From NCBI GenBank assembly GCA_028284265.1, contig JANQRZ010000006.1:124001-188000 (forward strand): a stretch of 64,000 nucleotides of DNA, written 5' to 3'. The position numbers and the translations under genes are program-made. Shown in pieces: positions 1 through 11,000 of this stretch. The stretch's first letter is position 1; each line of letters starts with the position of its first letter. Under the pieces are notes generated by a model that was given only the letters and a program-made list of their open reading frames with translations, did no database searches and was not told the DNA's origin. The DNA is from Rhodothermales bacterium. GTDB lineage: Bacteria; Bacteroidota; Rhodothermia; Rhodothermales; JANQRZ01.

Positions 1-1118
1 ACTGCGACGTGCGGGTGATCCTCGACGAACCCGCGACGTTCGAGCGCGAGGGCGTGGCGCAGCTTTTTCCGCTGGAGCACACGCCGCTCATCAAGCGCCG
101 TCCGTGGCACCAGCTCGTCGGCCTGCCGGGATTCCGACCCGACATTACGGTGATGGACAACCGGGTGCCGCTCCGGGCACCGTCGCGGGCCGGGCTGATG
201 CTGTGGCACGGCTTCGGGTGGCGAGGTCCGAACGCAGCAGATACGGACTTCGCGTGGCTGCACCGGTCGATCCGCCAAGCCTTCGGCGATGCCCGCGCAC
301 CGAACCCACGCTTCCGCTGGCAGTGCTTCGGCCCGTGGGACTTCGAGCATCGCACGGAGGTCAGCGGCTTCGCCCCGGCCAACTGCCGCCAGATCGGCGC
401 GGTCAGCCACGACGATCTCCGCGTGCCGCTGGACCGAAGCCTCGCGCAGCCGTTCTACCCGTTCGACGTGGTGAACCGGAAGACCGTGCTGATCGCCCCG
501 ACGTGGCACTACGGTGAGGTGTTCGCCCATTGGGGCCGCGACGCCGATCTCTTCGACCGACTCCTCGGCCACCTCCATCGCCGCGAGACCAACGTCATCC
601 TTCGACTCCATGACTCGTTCCGATTCGAGAAGCCCTACCGCCGGTTCCTCGACGACCTCGCCCGGCGCTACCCGAACGTGCTCCTCAAGTTCAAGGACCA
701 GCACCCGGACAATTTCCTCGACCTTCAGGTGGCCGATGTGCTCGTGACCAACTTCTCCTCCATCGCCAACCTGTTCTACGCGACGCTTCGCCCGACCGTC
801 CACGTTTACCCGGTGGCGAGCGCCGACGAGGCGTTCATGGACCGGCAGTACACCGTCTTCGGCGTGCGGGAAAAGGAGGTCGATTCGGCGCGGTTCATCT
901 GGAAGCTGCCACCGGAAGACAACGGCGGTCTGCTCGCGCACGGCTTCGACGAGATGATGCAGCAAATCGACCGGGGCCTCGACGAGCCGACCTGCTGCCG
1001 CGAGACCGCCCAAGACTTCCTCGACCGACATATGCTCGGAGCCGACGGGAAAAATGCCGGGCGGGCGTGGGCTGCGATGCAGGAGGTGGCTGCGTCGGCG
1101 AAGGCTGTGAGGCGATGA
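1..1118 (+). CDS. TagB/TagF-like glycerophosphotransferase family protein, 5' partial
   Basis: The frame is open to the left edge. The first start inside is GTG at 9, but the codons before it continue without a stop, so the N-terminus is probably missing. The visible 369 residues carry signatures of the CDP-glycerol:poly(glycerophosphate) glycerophosphotransferase family (GT-B fold): LWHGFGW with the HG pair (about 65-71), APTWH (163-167) and the nucleotide-binding LVTNFSS (245-251). Family members move a glycerol-phosphate or similar polyol-phosphate unit from a CDP-linked donor to a surface polymer at the inner face of the membrane. The next two genes probably make CDP-inositol, so the donor here may not be CDP-glycerol; that is inference. 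No signal peptide or membrane segment is visible in the part present. Confidence 0.75.
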   Translation, partial: CDVRVILDEPATFEREGVAQLFPLEHTPLIKRRPWHQLVGLPGFRPDITVMDNRVPLRAPSRAGLMLWHGFGWRGPNAADTDFAWLHRSIRQAFGDARAPNPRFRWQCFGPWDFEHRTEVSGFAPANCRQIGAVSHDDLRVPLDRSLAQPFYPFDVVNRKTVLIAPTWHYGEVFAHWGRDADLFDRLLGHLHRRETNVILRLHDSFRFEKPYRRFLDDLARRYPNVLLKFKDQHPDNFLDLQVADVLVTNFSSIANLFYATLRPTVHVYPVASADEAFMDRQYTVFGVREKEVDSARFIWKLPPEDNGGLLAHGFDEMMQQIDRGLDEPTCCRETAQDFLDRHMLGADGKNAGRAWAAMQEVAASAKAVRR

Positions 1119-1172
1119 CGTGAGGATGGGCTGAATTGCAGAGATGCTGGCAACCGCCGGGAGCGCGCCCGG

Positions 1173-1180
1173 TATATTCG
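1173..1180 (+). promoter_or_regulatory. Promoter -7 box candidate for the inositol-phosphate genes
   Basis: TATATTCG lies 45 nt upstream of the GTG at 1226 and differs by one base from the Bacteroidota -7 consensus TAnnTTTG. No clear TTG is seen about 20 nt further upstream, so support is weak. Confidence 0.3.
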
Positions 1181-1225
1181 TGAGCTTTATCTCCTTTGTT
1201 TTCGCGCCACCAACCGGCTCCCACC

Positions 1226-2553
<1,328 letters not shown>

Positions 2554-2557
<4 letters not shown>

Positions 2558-3282
2558 GTGCGCGAACCGGCGTGGTGCTCGCGGCGGGCTTCGGGTCACG
2601 GCTCGAAGGCGCCAGTGCTGAGACCACGCTCAAACCGCTGACGCCGGTGGCGGGCGTGCCGCTGATCCAGCGAACGCTCCGCAGTCTGGAGGTCGCCGGA
2701 TGCGAGCGGATCGTCGTTGTGGTCGGGCATGGTGCGGACGAGGTGGAAGCCGCCGCCCGGTCGGTGCATGAGGGCGGGGCCGAATTGCGCTTTGTAGTGA
2801 ACGAGCGGTACGACCTCGCCAACGGCGTCTCAGTCCTCGCCGCCCGTGAATGGATCGACGGCCCCTTCCTCCTCACGATGGCCGACCACGTCTTCAGCGA
2901 CGACGTGATGCGCCTCGCCGGATCACACTCGCCGCCCGAGCACGGCGCAACCCTCCTCGTGGACTACGACATCGACGGCGTCTTCGACCTCGACGATGCG
3001 ACGAAGGTGCTGGAGGCGCAGGGTCGGATCGCCGACATCGGCAAGCAGATCGCGGACTACAACTGCATCGACACGGGCCTCTTTGTCTGCACGCCCGCCC
3101 TGCTCGATGCGCTCGCCGACGTGTACCACGAGCGCGGTGATGCCTCACTCTCCGACGGCATCGGGCACCTCGCCACGGCGGGCCGGATGACCGTGCTCGA
3201 CATCGGCGATGGGTTCTGGCAGGACGTGGACACCCCCGCCATGCTCGCCGAAGCCGAGCGGCGGCTGGCAACCCTTTCGTAG
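2554..3282 (+). CDS. Sugar nucleotidyltransferase, probable CTP:inositol-1-phosphate cytidylyltransferase
   Basis: A 242-residue nucleotidyltransferase fold with the N-terminal signature VVLAAGFGSRL (residues 6-16). Features that favour the inositol-1-phosphate cytidylyltransferase (IPCT) subfamily over hexose-1-phosphate enzymes are LANGVSVLAA, TMADHVFSDD, DIDGVFDLDDATKV, YNCIDTGLF and FWQDVDTP. These resemble the IPCT half of the bifunctional IPCT/DIPPS enzymes of di-myo-inositol-phosphate producers. The CDP-alcohol phosphatidyltransferase (DIPPS) half is absent here. The GTG start overlaps the ino1 stop (GTGA). Expected reaction: CTP + inositol phosphate gives CDP-inositol + PPi. Substrate assignment rests on motifs and on the ino1 coupling. 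A generic NTP-transferase role remains possible. Confidence 0.78.
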
Positions 3283-3379
3283 CGCGAAGAAAAAACGGAA
3301 CGCCGTGATCAAGTCGGCGATGGGATGACGCGACAGGAAGTGTAGGGCTTTCCTCCCGTCCACTCATCTCTCCCCGACC

Positions 3380-3808
3380 ATGCTCTTTCAACCCACTACC
3401 ATCGACCAAGTCCAGACGACGTGGCGCGAGGTCGAGCAGATCGCTCCCATCGCGGCGGCGCTGTTCTACGACCATCTGTTCGCCGCCGACCCGAGCCTGC
3501 GCCCCATGTTTCGGGGCGATATGACCGAGCAGGGCGAGAAACTGATGCAGATGATCGGCGCAGCGGTCCAGAAGCTCGACAAACCGCGCGCGCTCGTCCA
3601 TGTGCTCGAAGCCCTCGGTCGGCGGCACCACGACTATGGGGTGCGCCCGTCGCACTATGACACGGTCGGGGCCGCCTTGCTCCAGACGCTGTCGATGGGC
3701 TTGGGCGATCAGTTCACGCCTGCGGTCGAACAGGCTTGGGTCGAAGTCTACGGCGTGATGGCCGAGACGATGATGGCCGCTGCCGACTCCAGCAACATGG
3801 CGGCTTAG
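3380..3808 (+). CDS. Single-domain bacterial globin (Vitreoscilla haemoglobin / flavohaemoglobin type)
   Basis: A 142-residue globin without a reductase domain. Family landmarks are Phe44 (CD1, in PMFRGD), Gln51 at distal position E7, the proximal His83 in LGRRHHDYGV, and the helices SHYDTVGAALL and AWVEVYGVMAE, which align with Vitreoscilla haemoglobin. Such proteins bind O2 and NO in the cytoplasm. They are linked to NO detoxification or oxygen supply and depend on a separate reductase. The gene stands alone between ino1/IPCT and the M36 protease. The 97 nt before it hold no obvious hairpin. The ATG is followed directly by a normal globin A-helix, so this start is secure. Confidence 0.88.
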   Translation: MLFQPTTIDQVQTTWREVEQIAPIAAALFYDHLFAADPSLRPMFRGDMTEQGEKLMQMIGAAVQKLDKPRALVHVLEALGRRHHDYGVRPSHYDTVGAALLQTLSMGLGDQFTPAVEQAWVEVYGVMAETMMAAADSSNMAA

Positions 3809-3818
3809 GTGCTAAAGG

Positions 3819-3849
3819 TTGTGGTCGGCGGGATGTGGCGGTATCATAG
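3819..3849 (+). promoter_or_regulatory. Promoter candidate for the M36 protease (TTG-N20-TATCATAG)
   Basis: TTG at 3819-3821 and TATCATAG at 3842-3849 are 20 nt apart, like the TTTG / TAnnTTTG spacing of Bacteroidota promoters. They lie about 40 nt upstream of the ATG at 3887. The TTG is close behind the globin stop. Confidence 0.35.
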
Positions 3850-3886
3850 CGTTACGCCTTTCCCTCACCTACCTCCTTTAGGACGA

Positions 3887-6535
3887 ATGACCTACCGCTA
3901 TCTCGGCACCTTCGTGGTCGCCCTCCTGTTCGCCTCTGGTGCGTTCGCACAGCGCGCTGCCGACGAGGCCGCCGACCACCTGCAGCGCACCGCCAGCCGG
4001 TACGGCCTCACGGCTGACGACCTCGCCGACCTGGCTGTCACTGACGCCTATGAGAGCCGCCAGTCGGGAACGCAACACGTCTACCTCCAGCAGACGGCCA
4101 ATGGCATCCCGGTCGTCGGAGGCGAGTTCACGGTGGCCATCGGTCGGGATGGCGAGGTCGCGCACGCGACGGGCCGAGGCGTGGCCCTCGCGAACCAGCG
4201 CCTCGCGTACTCCCCGGCGCTCAGTGCGCCTGCTGCCGCGCTGGCCCTAGCCCAAGACGCTGACCTCGCGCCGAAGGAAGCGTTCCGCGTCCTCACGCTG
4301 GAAGGCAACCGCGCCCCTGTCGCCACGCTGTCGGAAGCGGGCATCGCCGAGGAGCCGGTCCAAGCTCGGCTGGTCTACTATCGCGCGGAAGAGGATGACC
4401 TCGTCCTCGCGTGGGAAGTCGGACTCTACGAGATCGGCGCGCAGCACTACTGGCAGGGCTACGTGGATGCCGCGACCGGCACCGTCCTCGCCCGGCGCGA
4501 CCTCGTGGTCCACGACACGTTCGGCTTCGCCCCGGCTTCCGGTGCTCCCGAGACGGTGAGCCTCGCCCCCATCGCCGAGGCTTCGGCCCCGGCCCTCGCG
4601 CCAGTCGCCCTCGCGGGGTCGTACCGTGTCTATGAACTCCCCGACGAAAGCCCGCTGCACGCCAACGGGCGGCGGCTCGTCACCAACCCGGACGACGCGG
4701 CAGCCTCGCCCTTTGGCTGGCACGACACGAACGGGTCGCCCGGTGCGGAATACACCGTCACGCGCGGCAACAACGTCCACGCCTACACCGACCGCCGGAG
4801 CAACAACAACCCCGGCACCGGAAACGACGCTGAGGGCGGCCCCGGCCTCGTCTTCGACTTCCCGATCAACTTCAATCAGGGACCGGAGACGTACAGCGAC
4901 GCAGCCGTGACCAACCTGTTCTACGTCAACAACGTCATCCACGACGTGCTCTGGCGCTATGGCTTCGACGAGGCGGCGGGCAACTTCCAGCAGAACAACT
5001 ACGGCAACGGCGGAGCCGGGGGCGACTACGTCCGCGCCGAGGCTCAGGACGGAGCCGATCGCTGCCGACCGATTCCGCTGCCGATTTTCTGCCTCAACAA
5101 CGCCAACTTCTTCACGCCCGCCGACGGCAGCCGCCCCCGGATGCAGATGTTCGAGTGGGATGAGACCAACCCCCGCCGCGACGGCGACCTCGATAACGGG
5201 ATCATCCTCCACGAGTACGGCCACGGTGTCTCGAACCGGCTCACCGGCGGTCCGAGCAACGTCTCCTGCCTCGGCAACGCGGAGCAGATGGGCGAGGGCT
5301 GGAGCGACTACTTCACCGTGCTCTTCACCATCAAGTCCGGCGACACGCGGACGATGAACCGGGGGGTCGGCAACTACCCGCTCGGGTTAGACGAGGACGG
5401 TACCGGCATCCGTGAGTACCCCTACAACACCAACTTCGCGGTCAACCCGCAGACCTATGGGTTCAGCCGGACGGCCGTCGCGCCGCACGGCGTCGGCTCG
5501 GTGTGGACCTCGATCCTGTGGGAAGCGACGTGGGATATGATCGATGCGTTCGGCTTCGATCCCAACCTCTACAACGCGGACGGCACCGCAGGGAATCAGG
5601 TGATGCTCAAGCTCGTGCTGGCCGGGATGAAGCTTCAGCCCTGCAACCCCGGCTTCGTCGATGGCCGCGATGCCATCCTCGCCGCCGACCAACTGCTCTA
5701 TGGCGGTATGCACACCGACGTGCTGTGGGCCGCCTTCGCCCGCCGAGGCCTCGGCCTCAACGCCGACCAAGGATCGAGCAACAGCAATAACGACAACACC
5801 GAGGACTTCACCGTCCCGCCGAGCCAGTCGGTGTCGCTCTCCCTCGCGCTGCAAAACCCGCCTGCCATCGTACCGCGCGGTGGCACCGTCGCCTACACCG
5901 CCACCCTCTCGACCCCCACAGCATCGAGCTTCGACTACTGGGCGGAGGCAATACTCCCCGACGGCTCCACGCTCCGTGTCTTCGGACCCGGCTCAGTGGA
6001 CGTTCCGGCGGGCACCTTTATGACCTCGCTCTCGCAGCAGGTGCCCGGCAACGCACCGCTCGGTGACTACACCTACACGCTGAAGGTCGGGACCTACCCG
6101 AACACCGTCGTGGCGCTGGACAGTTTCGACGCTACGGTGACGGCGGCCAATCGTACCGCCGATGCCGCGGGTACCCTGTGGCGGCTCTTCGATGCCGACG
6201 GTCTCGAACTCACCGAAGGCTCCACGCTCGACCTGCAGCAAACGGTCACGGCTGCCTCGACAGGCCTGCCAGAGACCTCGGCTTTGCAGGCGGCCTATCC
6301 GAACCCGTTCGCCGAGCGGGCGACGATCCCCTACACCCTTGCTGAAACTGGGCCGGTGCGGCTCGTAGTCTACGACCTGTTGGGCCGTGAACTGGCCGTG
6401 CTCGCCGACGGCCTGCACGAGGCCGGACACTTCAGCGCTACGCTCGATGCCCGCGTCTTCCCGGCGGGCGTCTACCTCGTGCGCCTGAGCGCGCCGGGCG
6501 TGGTGCAGACGCAGCGCATCACCGTGACCCACTAA
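3887..6535 (+). CDS. Secreted M36 (fungalysin) metallopeptidase with T9SS sorting domain
   Basis: An 882-residue secreted zinc endopeptidase. The ATG at 3887 gives a clean signal peptide (MTYRYLGTFVVALLFASGAFA, cut before QRA); an open frame upstream to 3809 lacks such a leader. Order of parts: signal peptide; FTP-type propeptide (about 25-170); fungalysin catalytic domain with HEYGH at 442-446 and the third ligand Glu in GEGWSDYF; a beta-sandwich linker; and a C-terminal type A T9SS domain (from AYPNPF, about 800-882, ending in a basic strand). The protein is therefore expected to cross the outer membrane by type IX secretion and be anchored or released. AGGA lies just ahead of the start. 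A hairpin follows the stop. Confidence 0.92.
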   Translation: MTYRYLGTFVVALLFASGAFAQRAADEAADHLQRTASRYGLTADDLADLAVTDAYESRQSGTQHVYLQQTANGIPVVGGEFTVAIGRDGEVAHATGRGVALANQRLAYSPALSAPAAALALAQDADLAPKEAFRVLTLEGNRAPVATLSEAGIAEEPVQARLVYYRAEEDDLVLAWEVGLYEIGAQHYWQGYVDAATGTVLARRDLVVHDTFGFAPASGAPETVSLAPIAEASAPALAPVALAGSYRVYELPDESPLHANGRRLVTNPDDAAASPFGWHDTNGSPGAEYTVTRGNNVHAYTDRRSNNNPGTGNDAEGGPGLVFDFPINFNQGPETYSDAAVTNLFYVNNVIHDVLWRYGFDEAAGNFQQNNYGNGGAGGDYVRAEAQDGADRCRPIPLPIFCLNNANFFTPADGSRPRMQMFEWDETNPRRDGDLDNGIILHEYGHGVSNRLTGGPSNVSCLGNAEQMGEGWSDYFTVLFTIKSGDTRTMNRGVGNYPLGLDEDGTGIREYPYNTNFAVNPQTYGFSRTAVAPHGVGSVWTSILWEATWDMIDAFGFDPNLYNADGTAGNQVMLKLVLAGMKLQPCNPGFVDGRDAILAADQLLYGGMHTDVLWAAFARRGLGLNADQGSSNSNNDNTEDFTVPPSQSVSLSLALQNPPAIVPRGGTVAYTATLSTPTASSFDYWAEAILPDGSTLRVFGPGSVDVPAGTFMTSLSQQVPGNAPLGDYTYTLKVGTYPNTVVALDSFDATVTAANRTADAAGTLWRLFDADGLELTEGSTLDLQQTVTAASTGLPETSALQAAYPNPFAERATIPYTLAETGPVRLVVYDLLGRELAVLADGLHEAGHFSATLDARVFPAGVYLVRLSAPGVVQTQRITVTH

Positions 6536-6554
6536 CCCGACCGTGTCACCTCAC

Positions 6555-6586
6555 GAGGGCGTGGCTACTTCGGTGGCCGCGCCCTC
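6555..6586 (+). terminator. Stem-loop after the M36 protease gene
   Basis: A 14-bp stem (GAGGGCGTGGCTAC with GTGGCCGCGCCCTC, two G-T wobbles) closes on a C-TTCG-G tetraloop, one of the most stable RNA loops. There is no T run after it, so it may be a Rho-assisted stop or 3'-end stabiliser rather than a classic intrinsic terminator. Confidence 0.6.
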
Positions 6587-6677
6587 GGCTTCTCAGGCAA
6601 GGCGGAGAGGCTCATAATTAGGCTTTAGCGCGTCACCTATCAAGCCGAGAACAGATTCGAGCGCGTTCAAATCATCG

Positions 6678-6720
6678 TATATTGGGTGCCCTGAATAGGA
6701 TCCATAAGCACCCTGAATAG
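6678..6720 (+). promoter_or_regulatory. Promoter-like box and 10-bp direct repeat upstream of the haloperoxidase gene
   Basis: TATATTGG (6678-6685) resembles a TAnnTTTG -7 box. Just downstream CCCTGAATAG occurs twice, at 6689-6698 and 6711-6720, 22 nt apart start to start (two helical turns). The repeats lie between the box and the ATG at 6734, a typical place for a repressor or 5'-UTR element. Confidence 0.4.
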
Positions 6721-6733
6721 AATTGCTTGACCC

Positions 6734-8095
6734 ATGCGTTTCCTAGTCTTACTTCTGCTCGCTATCGGCCTGACGAGTTGTGGAGGAGGTGATGCGTCCT
6801 ACGAGGCATCCGCACCCTCCGACCTTGGCGGGTCCTACCTCCACACTTGGCACGATGCACTGACGGACGTGCTCGTCACGGACATCGTCTCGCCGCCTGT
6901 GGCGAGCCGGATGTACGTCTATCCGCACATCGCCGCCTACGAGGTGCTGGCGAGCCTCGCCCCGGACTACCTCTCGCTGAGTGACCAACTCGGCTTCGAG
7001 GTGCCCGAGACACCGGAAGAGGCGGTAGACCCTGAACTCGCCAGCGTCACGGCGTTCGTGGGCGTCGCCGAGAAGCTCGTCTTCGGTCCGGCTCCGCTGC
7101 AAGCACAGGAAGCGGCCCTGCGAGAGCAGATGCAGAACCGCCTGTCCCGCGCGGTCTACGAGCGCTCGTTGGCCTATGGAGAGGCCGTAGCGTCCGCCGT
7201 GAATACCTACAGCGAGAGCGACAACTACGCGCAGACCCGCACGATGCCGGGCTATACGACCATCACCGAAGAGCCTGCGCGCTGGCAGCCCACACCGCCG
7301 GACTATCAAGGCGGCCTCGAACCGAACTGGAACGCCCTGCGCCCCTTCGCGCTGACCAGCGCCGATGAGTTCGCCCCGGACCCGCCGACGCCGTTCGACA
7401 CCACCCCCGGCTCCCCGTTCATGGAGGAGGTCATGCAGGTCTATGAGGCCGTCAACAACGCTACCGAGGAGCACCTCGAGATCGCCAAATTCTGGGACTG
7501 CAATCCGCTCGTCTCTTCCCACGACGGCCACTTCGTCTCCTTCAGCAAGAAGATCACGCCGGGCGGGCACTGGATGGCGATTGCCGGTATCGCGGCACGT
7601 AAGGTGGAGGCCAACGCGATGCGGGCGTCCGAAGCCTACACCCTCACCGCCCTCGCCCTCGCCGACGGGTTCATCTCCTGCTGGGATGAGAAGTACCGGA
7701 GCGTCCTGACGCGCCCGGTCACGGTCATCAACAAGCACATCGACCCGACGTGGGCACCGATCCTCCAGACCCCCGCCTTTCCCGAATACACGAGCGGGCA
7801 CAGCGTCGTCTCGGGCGCAGCCTCGACCATCCTGACCGAACTCTTCGGCGAGCCGTTTTCCTTCGCCGATTCGTCCGAGGTCGAGTTCGGGCTTCCGGTG
7901 CGGCACTTCGAGTCCTTCCGCCACGCGGCGGACGAAGCCGCCATCAGCCGCCTCTATGGCGGCATCCACTACCTACCGGCCATCGAGAACGGCGTCGCGC
8001 AAGGACGTGAGGTCGGGCAGCGGGTCCTCGAAACGATCCACACGCGCGAGAGCACCGTTCTGGCACAGCACGAGACCGCAGCGGACAACGAATGA
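6734..8095 (+). CDS. Lipoprotein of the vanadium haloperoxidase / PAP2 phosphatase superfamily
   Basis: A 453-residue exported lipoprotein; the lipobox LTSC puts the modified Cys at about residue 16. The C-terminal half has the PAP2 / vanadium-binding pattern: KKITPGGHW, TSGH with His356 (cf. PSGH), and SRLYGGIH with Arg406 and His412, the latter equivalent to the vanadate-linked histidine. Relatives act as vanadium-dependent haloperoxidases or acid phosphatases; which applies cannot be told from sequence. The gene overlaps the CRTAC1 gene by 4 nt (ATGA), and such pairs recur in Bacteroidota genomes, which hints at a joint extracytoplasmic role. A direct-repeat element precedes the start. Confidence 0.82.
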   Translation: MRFLVLLLLAIGLTSCGGGDASYEASAPSDLGGSYLHTWHDALTDVLVTDIVSPPVASRMYVYPHIAAYEVLASLAPDYLSLSDQLGFEVPETPEEAVDPELASVTAFVGVAEKLVFGPAPLQAQEAALREQMQNRLSRAVYERSLAYGEAVASAVNTYSESDNYAQTRTMPGYTTITEEPARWQPTPPDYQGGLEPNWNALRPFALTSADEFAPDPPTPFDTTPGSPFMEEVMQVYEAVNNATEEHLEIAKFWDCNPLVSSHDGHFVSFSKKITPGGHWMAIAGIAARKVEANAMRASEAYTLTALALADGFISCWDEKYRSVLTRPVTVINKHIDPTWAPILQTPAFPEYTSGHSVVSGAASTILTELFGEPFSFADSSEVEFGLPVRHFESFRHAADEAAISRLYGGIHYLPAIENGVAQGREVGQRVLETIHTRESTVLAQHETAADNE

Positions 8096-11000
8096 GCGAG
8101 GCACCCACGACCCACCGACTAGACGGAAAAGGCTGGGCGCTCGCCCTTATCACGCTCGTGGCGAGCGTCGGCATCGCAGGGTGTGCAACGGACGGCGAGA
8201 GCGACGAGGCTGAACCGAGCCAGACTCTCTTCGAGCGCGTCAGCTACGAGCAGTCCGGCGTCGGGTTTATCAACGGCATCCAAGAGACGCTGCAAGTCAA
8301 TATCCTCTCGTTCGAGTACCTCTACAACGGCGGGGGCGTCGCGGTCGGCGATGTGGACGGCGACGGATTGGCCGACCTGTTCTTCACCGCCACCCAGCTT
8401 CCCAACCGGCTCTACCGCAACCTCGGCGGCTTCCGCTTCGAAGACATCACCGAGCAGGCGGGCGTCGCCGGGCGCGATTCGTCGATGACGACCGGGGCCA
8501 CCTTCGCCGACGTGGACGGCGACGGCGACCTCGACCTCTACGTGTGCCAGACCGGCAAACCGGAGTGGCCCTTCGACCGGCGCAACCTCCTCTACCTCAA
8601 CGACGGGACCGGCGCGTTCACCGAGCAGGCCGAAGCGTGGGGCATCGCCTCGACCAACTACTCGAACCAGGCGACGTTCTTCGACTACGACCACGACGGC
8701 GACCTCGACCTATACCTCCTCAACCACCCGTACAACTTCAAGGCGGGCAACGAGGTGATCCTCGGGCAAACCGACCTCGACCCTGCGACCAGCGACCAGT
8801 TTTTCCGCAACGACGGGAGCCGGTTCACCGAGGTTTCGGAGCAAGCCGGCATCCGCAACGAGGCGTTCGGCCTCTCGGCCACAGCGCTGGACTACGACAA
8901 CGACGGGTGGCTCGATGTCTACGTCGCTAACGACTACGTGCAGCCCGACTACCTCTACCAGAACGAGGGCGACGGCACGTTCACGAGCGTTGGGCCGGAA
9001 GCGCTCGCGCACACCAGCCACTTTGGGATGGGGGCCGATGCCGCCGACATCAACAACGACGGCGATCTCGACCTGATCGTGCTCGACATGATGGCTGAGG
9101 ACGCCCGTCGCCAGCGCCTCCTCGGCTCAGTGATGAACTACGAACGGTTCACCCTCCAGCAGGAGGTCGGCATGGGCGCGCAGGTGATGCGAAACATGCT
9201 TCAGGTCAACACGGGCGATGGCGATTTCGCCGAGGTCGGCCAGCTCGCCGGGGTCTCCACAACCGACTGGAGCTGGGGACCGCTCCTCGCCGACTTCGAC
9301 CTCGACGGCTTCCGCGACCTCTTCGTCGCCAACGGCTACCGCCGCGACGTAACGAACCTCGACTACATGCAGTTCACCATCGACTCACTGCGGCGGGCCG
9401 GGGGCGGACGGGTCAACGTCAGCAACATCTACGAGTACCTCGACGAGGTGCCGTCGGAGCCGATTCCCAACTACGCCTATCGCAACCGCGGCGACCTCTC
9501 CTTCGAGGACGTCTCCCGGCAGTGGGGCGTCGCCGAACCGTCGTTCTCGAACGGCGCGGCCTATGCCGACCTCGACAACGACGGCGATCTCGACCTCATC
9601 GTCAACGACATTGACGCACACGCGAGACTCTACCGCAACCGGGCCGATGTGTTGATGCCCGAGCGCCACTGGCTCCGCGTCGCGTTCGAGGGCATGGACG
9701 GCAACCCCTTCGGTATCGGCGCGCGCGTCACGGTTGAGACTGACGCGGGGCAACAGGTCGGCGAGAACGTCATGACGCGGGGGTTCTACTCCTCCGTCGA
9801 GCCAGCCCTGTATTTCGGACTAGGCCCTGACTCGACGGCGACCGTGTCGGTTCGCTGGCTCGACGGCACAGTTCAGCGGCTCGAAGGCGTCGCGGCCAAC
9901 CAGCAACTCACGCTTCGCCACACCGACGCCGCCGACGCCCCGACCACCTCCTCACCGGCAGCGCCCCTCTTCGCCGAGGTGACCGGCATCGGCCTCGACT
10001 TCGTCCACGATGAAGACCCCTTCGTCGACTTCAAGCGCGATGGGCTGATACCGCACAAGCACTCGCGCGAAGGCCCGGCGCTCGCCACCGCCGACGTGAA
10101 TGGCGACGGGCTGGGCGATCTCTACATCGGGGGCGCGGTCGGACAGGCAGGCGTGCTCTACCGCCAGACCAACAGCGGACGCTTCACTCCGCTCGACGGG
10201 CCGTGGCAGGAAGACGCTGCCCAAGAAGATGTCCGCGCCCTCTTCTTCGATGCCGATGGTAACGGGACGTCTGACCTACTCGTCGCCTCCGGCGGCAACC
10301 ACATCGCGGGGACGGGCGAGGACGCAGTGGCAGCTTACGCGGCCCGACTCTACTATGGCGATGGGACCGGCGGCTTCACGAAGGCTCCCGCTGACGCGCT
10401 GCCCGCAACGCCCTACCCGACTGGAGCCGTGGACGCCGCGGACATCGACAGCGACGGCGACCTCGACCTTTTCATCGGGAGCCGCCTCGCGTCGGGCCGG
10501 TACCCGGAGGCACCGAGAAGCTATCTCTTCATCAACGACGGCCAAGGCCGCTTCACGGACGCTACGGCGGAGCAAGCCCCCGACCTTATGGCGCTCGGCC
10601 TCGTCTCCGGTGCCCGCTGGGCCGACCTCGACGGCGACGACCGCCCCGAACTCGTCATGGTGGGCGAGTGGATGGCCCCCAGCATCTGGCAAGCGGATGC
10701 CGCCGGTCGCTACGCCCGCGTGACCTCCCCGGCACTCGACAACCTCACCGGCTGGTGGAATGCCGTCACCGCGACCGACCTCGACGGCGACGGCGACCTC
10801 GACCTATTGGCGGGCAACCTAGGTCTCAACAGCCGCATCCAAGCAACGCCTGAGCAGCCGGTTCGCGTCCACGCCAAGGACTACGACAACAACGGCAGCC
10901 TCGACCCGGTCCTATCGCTCTACTACCCTGACGGGCGCGCCTACCCCATCCATCGCCGGGAGTCGCTGATGAAGCAGTTGCCCTATCTCCAGCAGCGGTT

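Noticed and set aside
4247-5224. A minus-strand open frame of 325 codons opposite the M36 protease
   Set aside because: Shadow of the catalytic region; no independent support.
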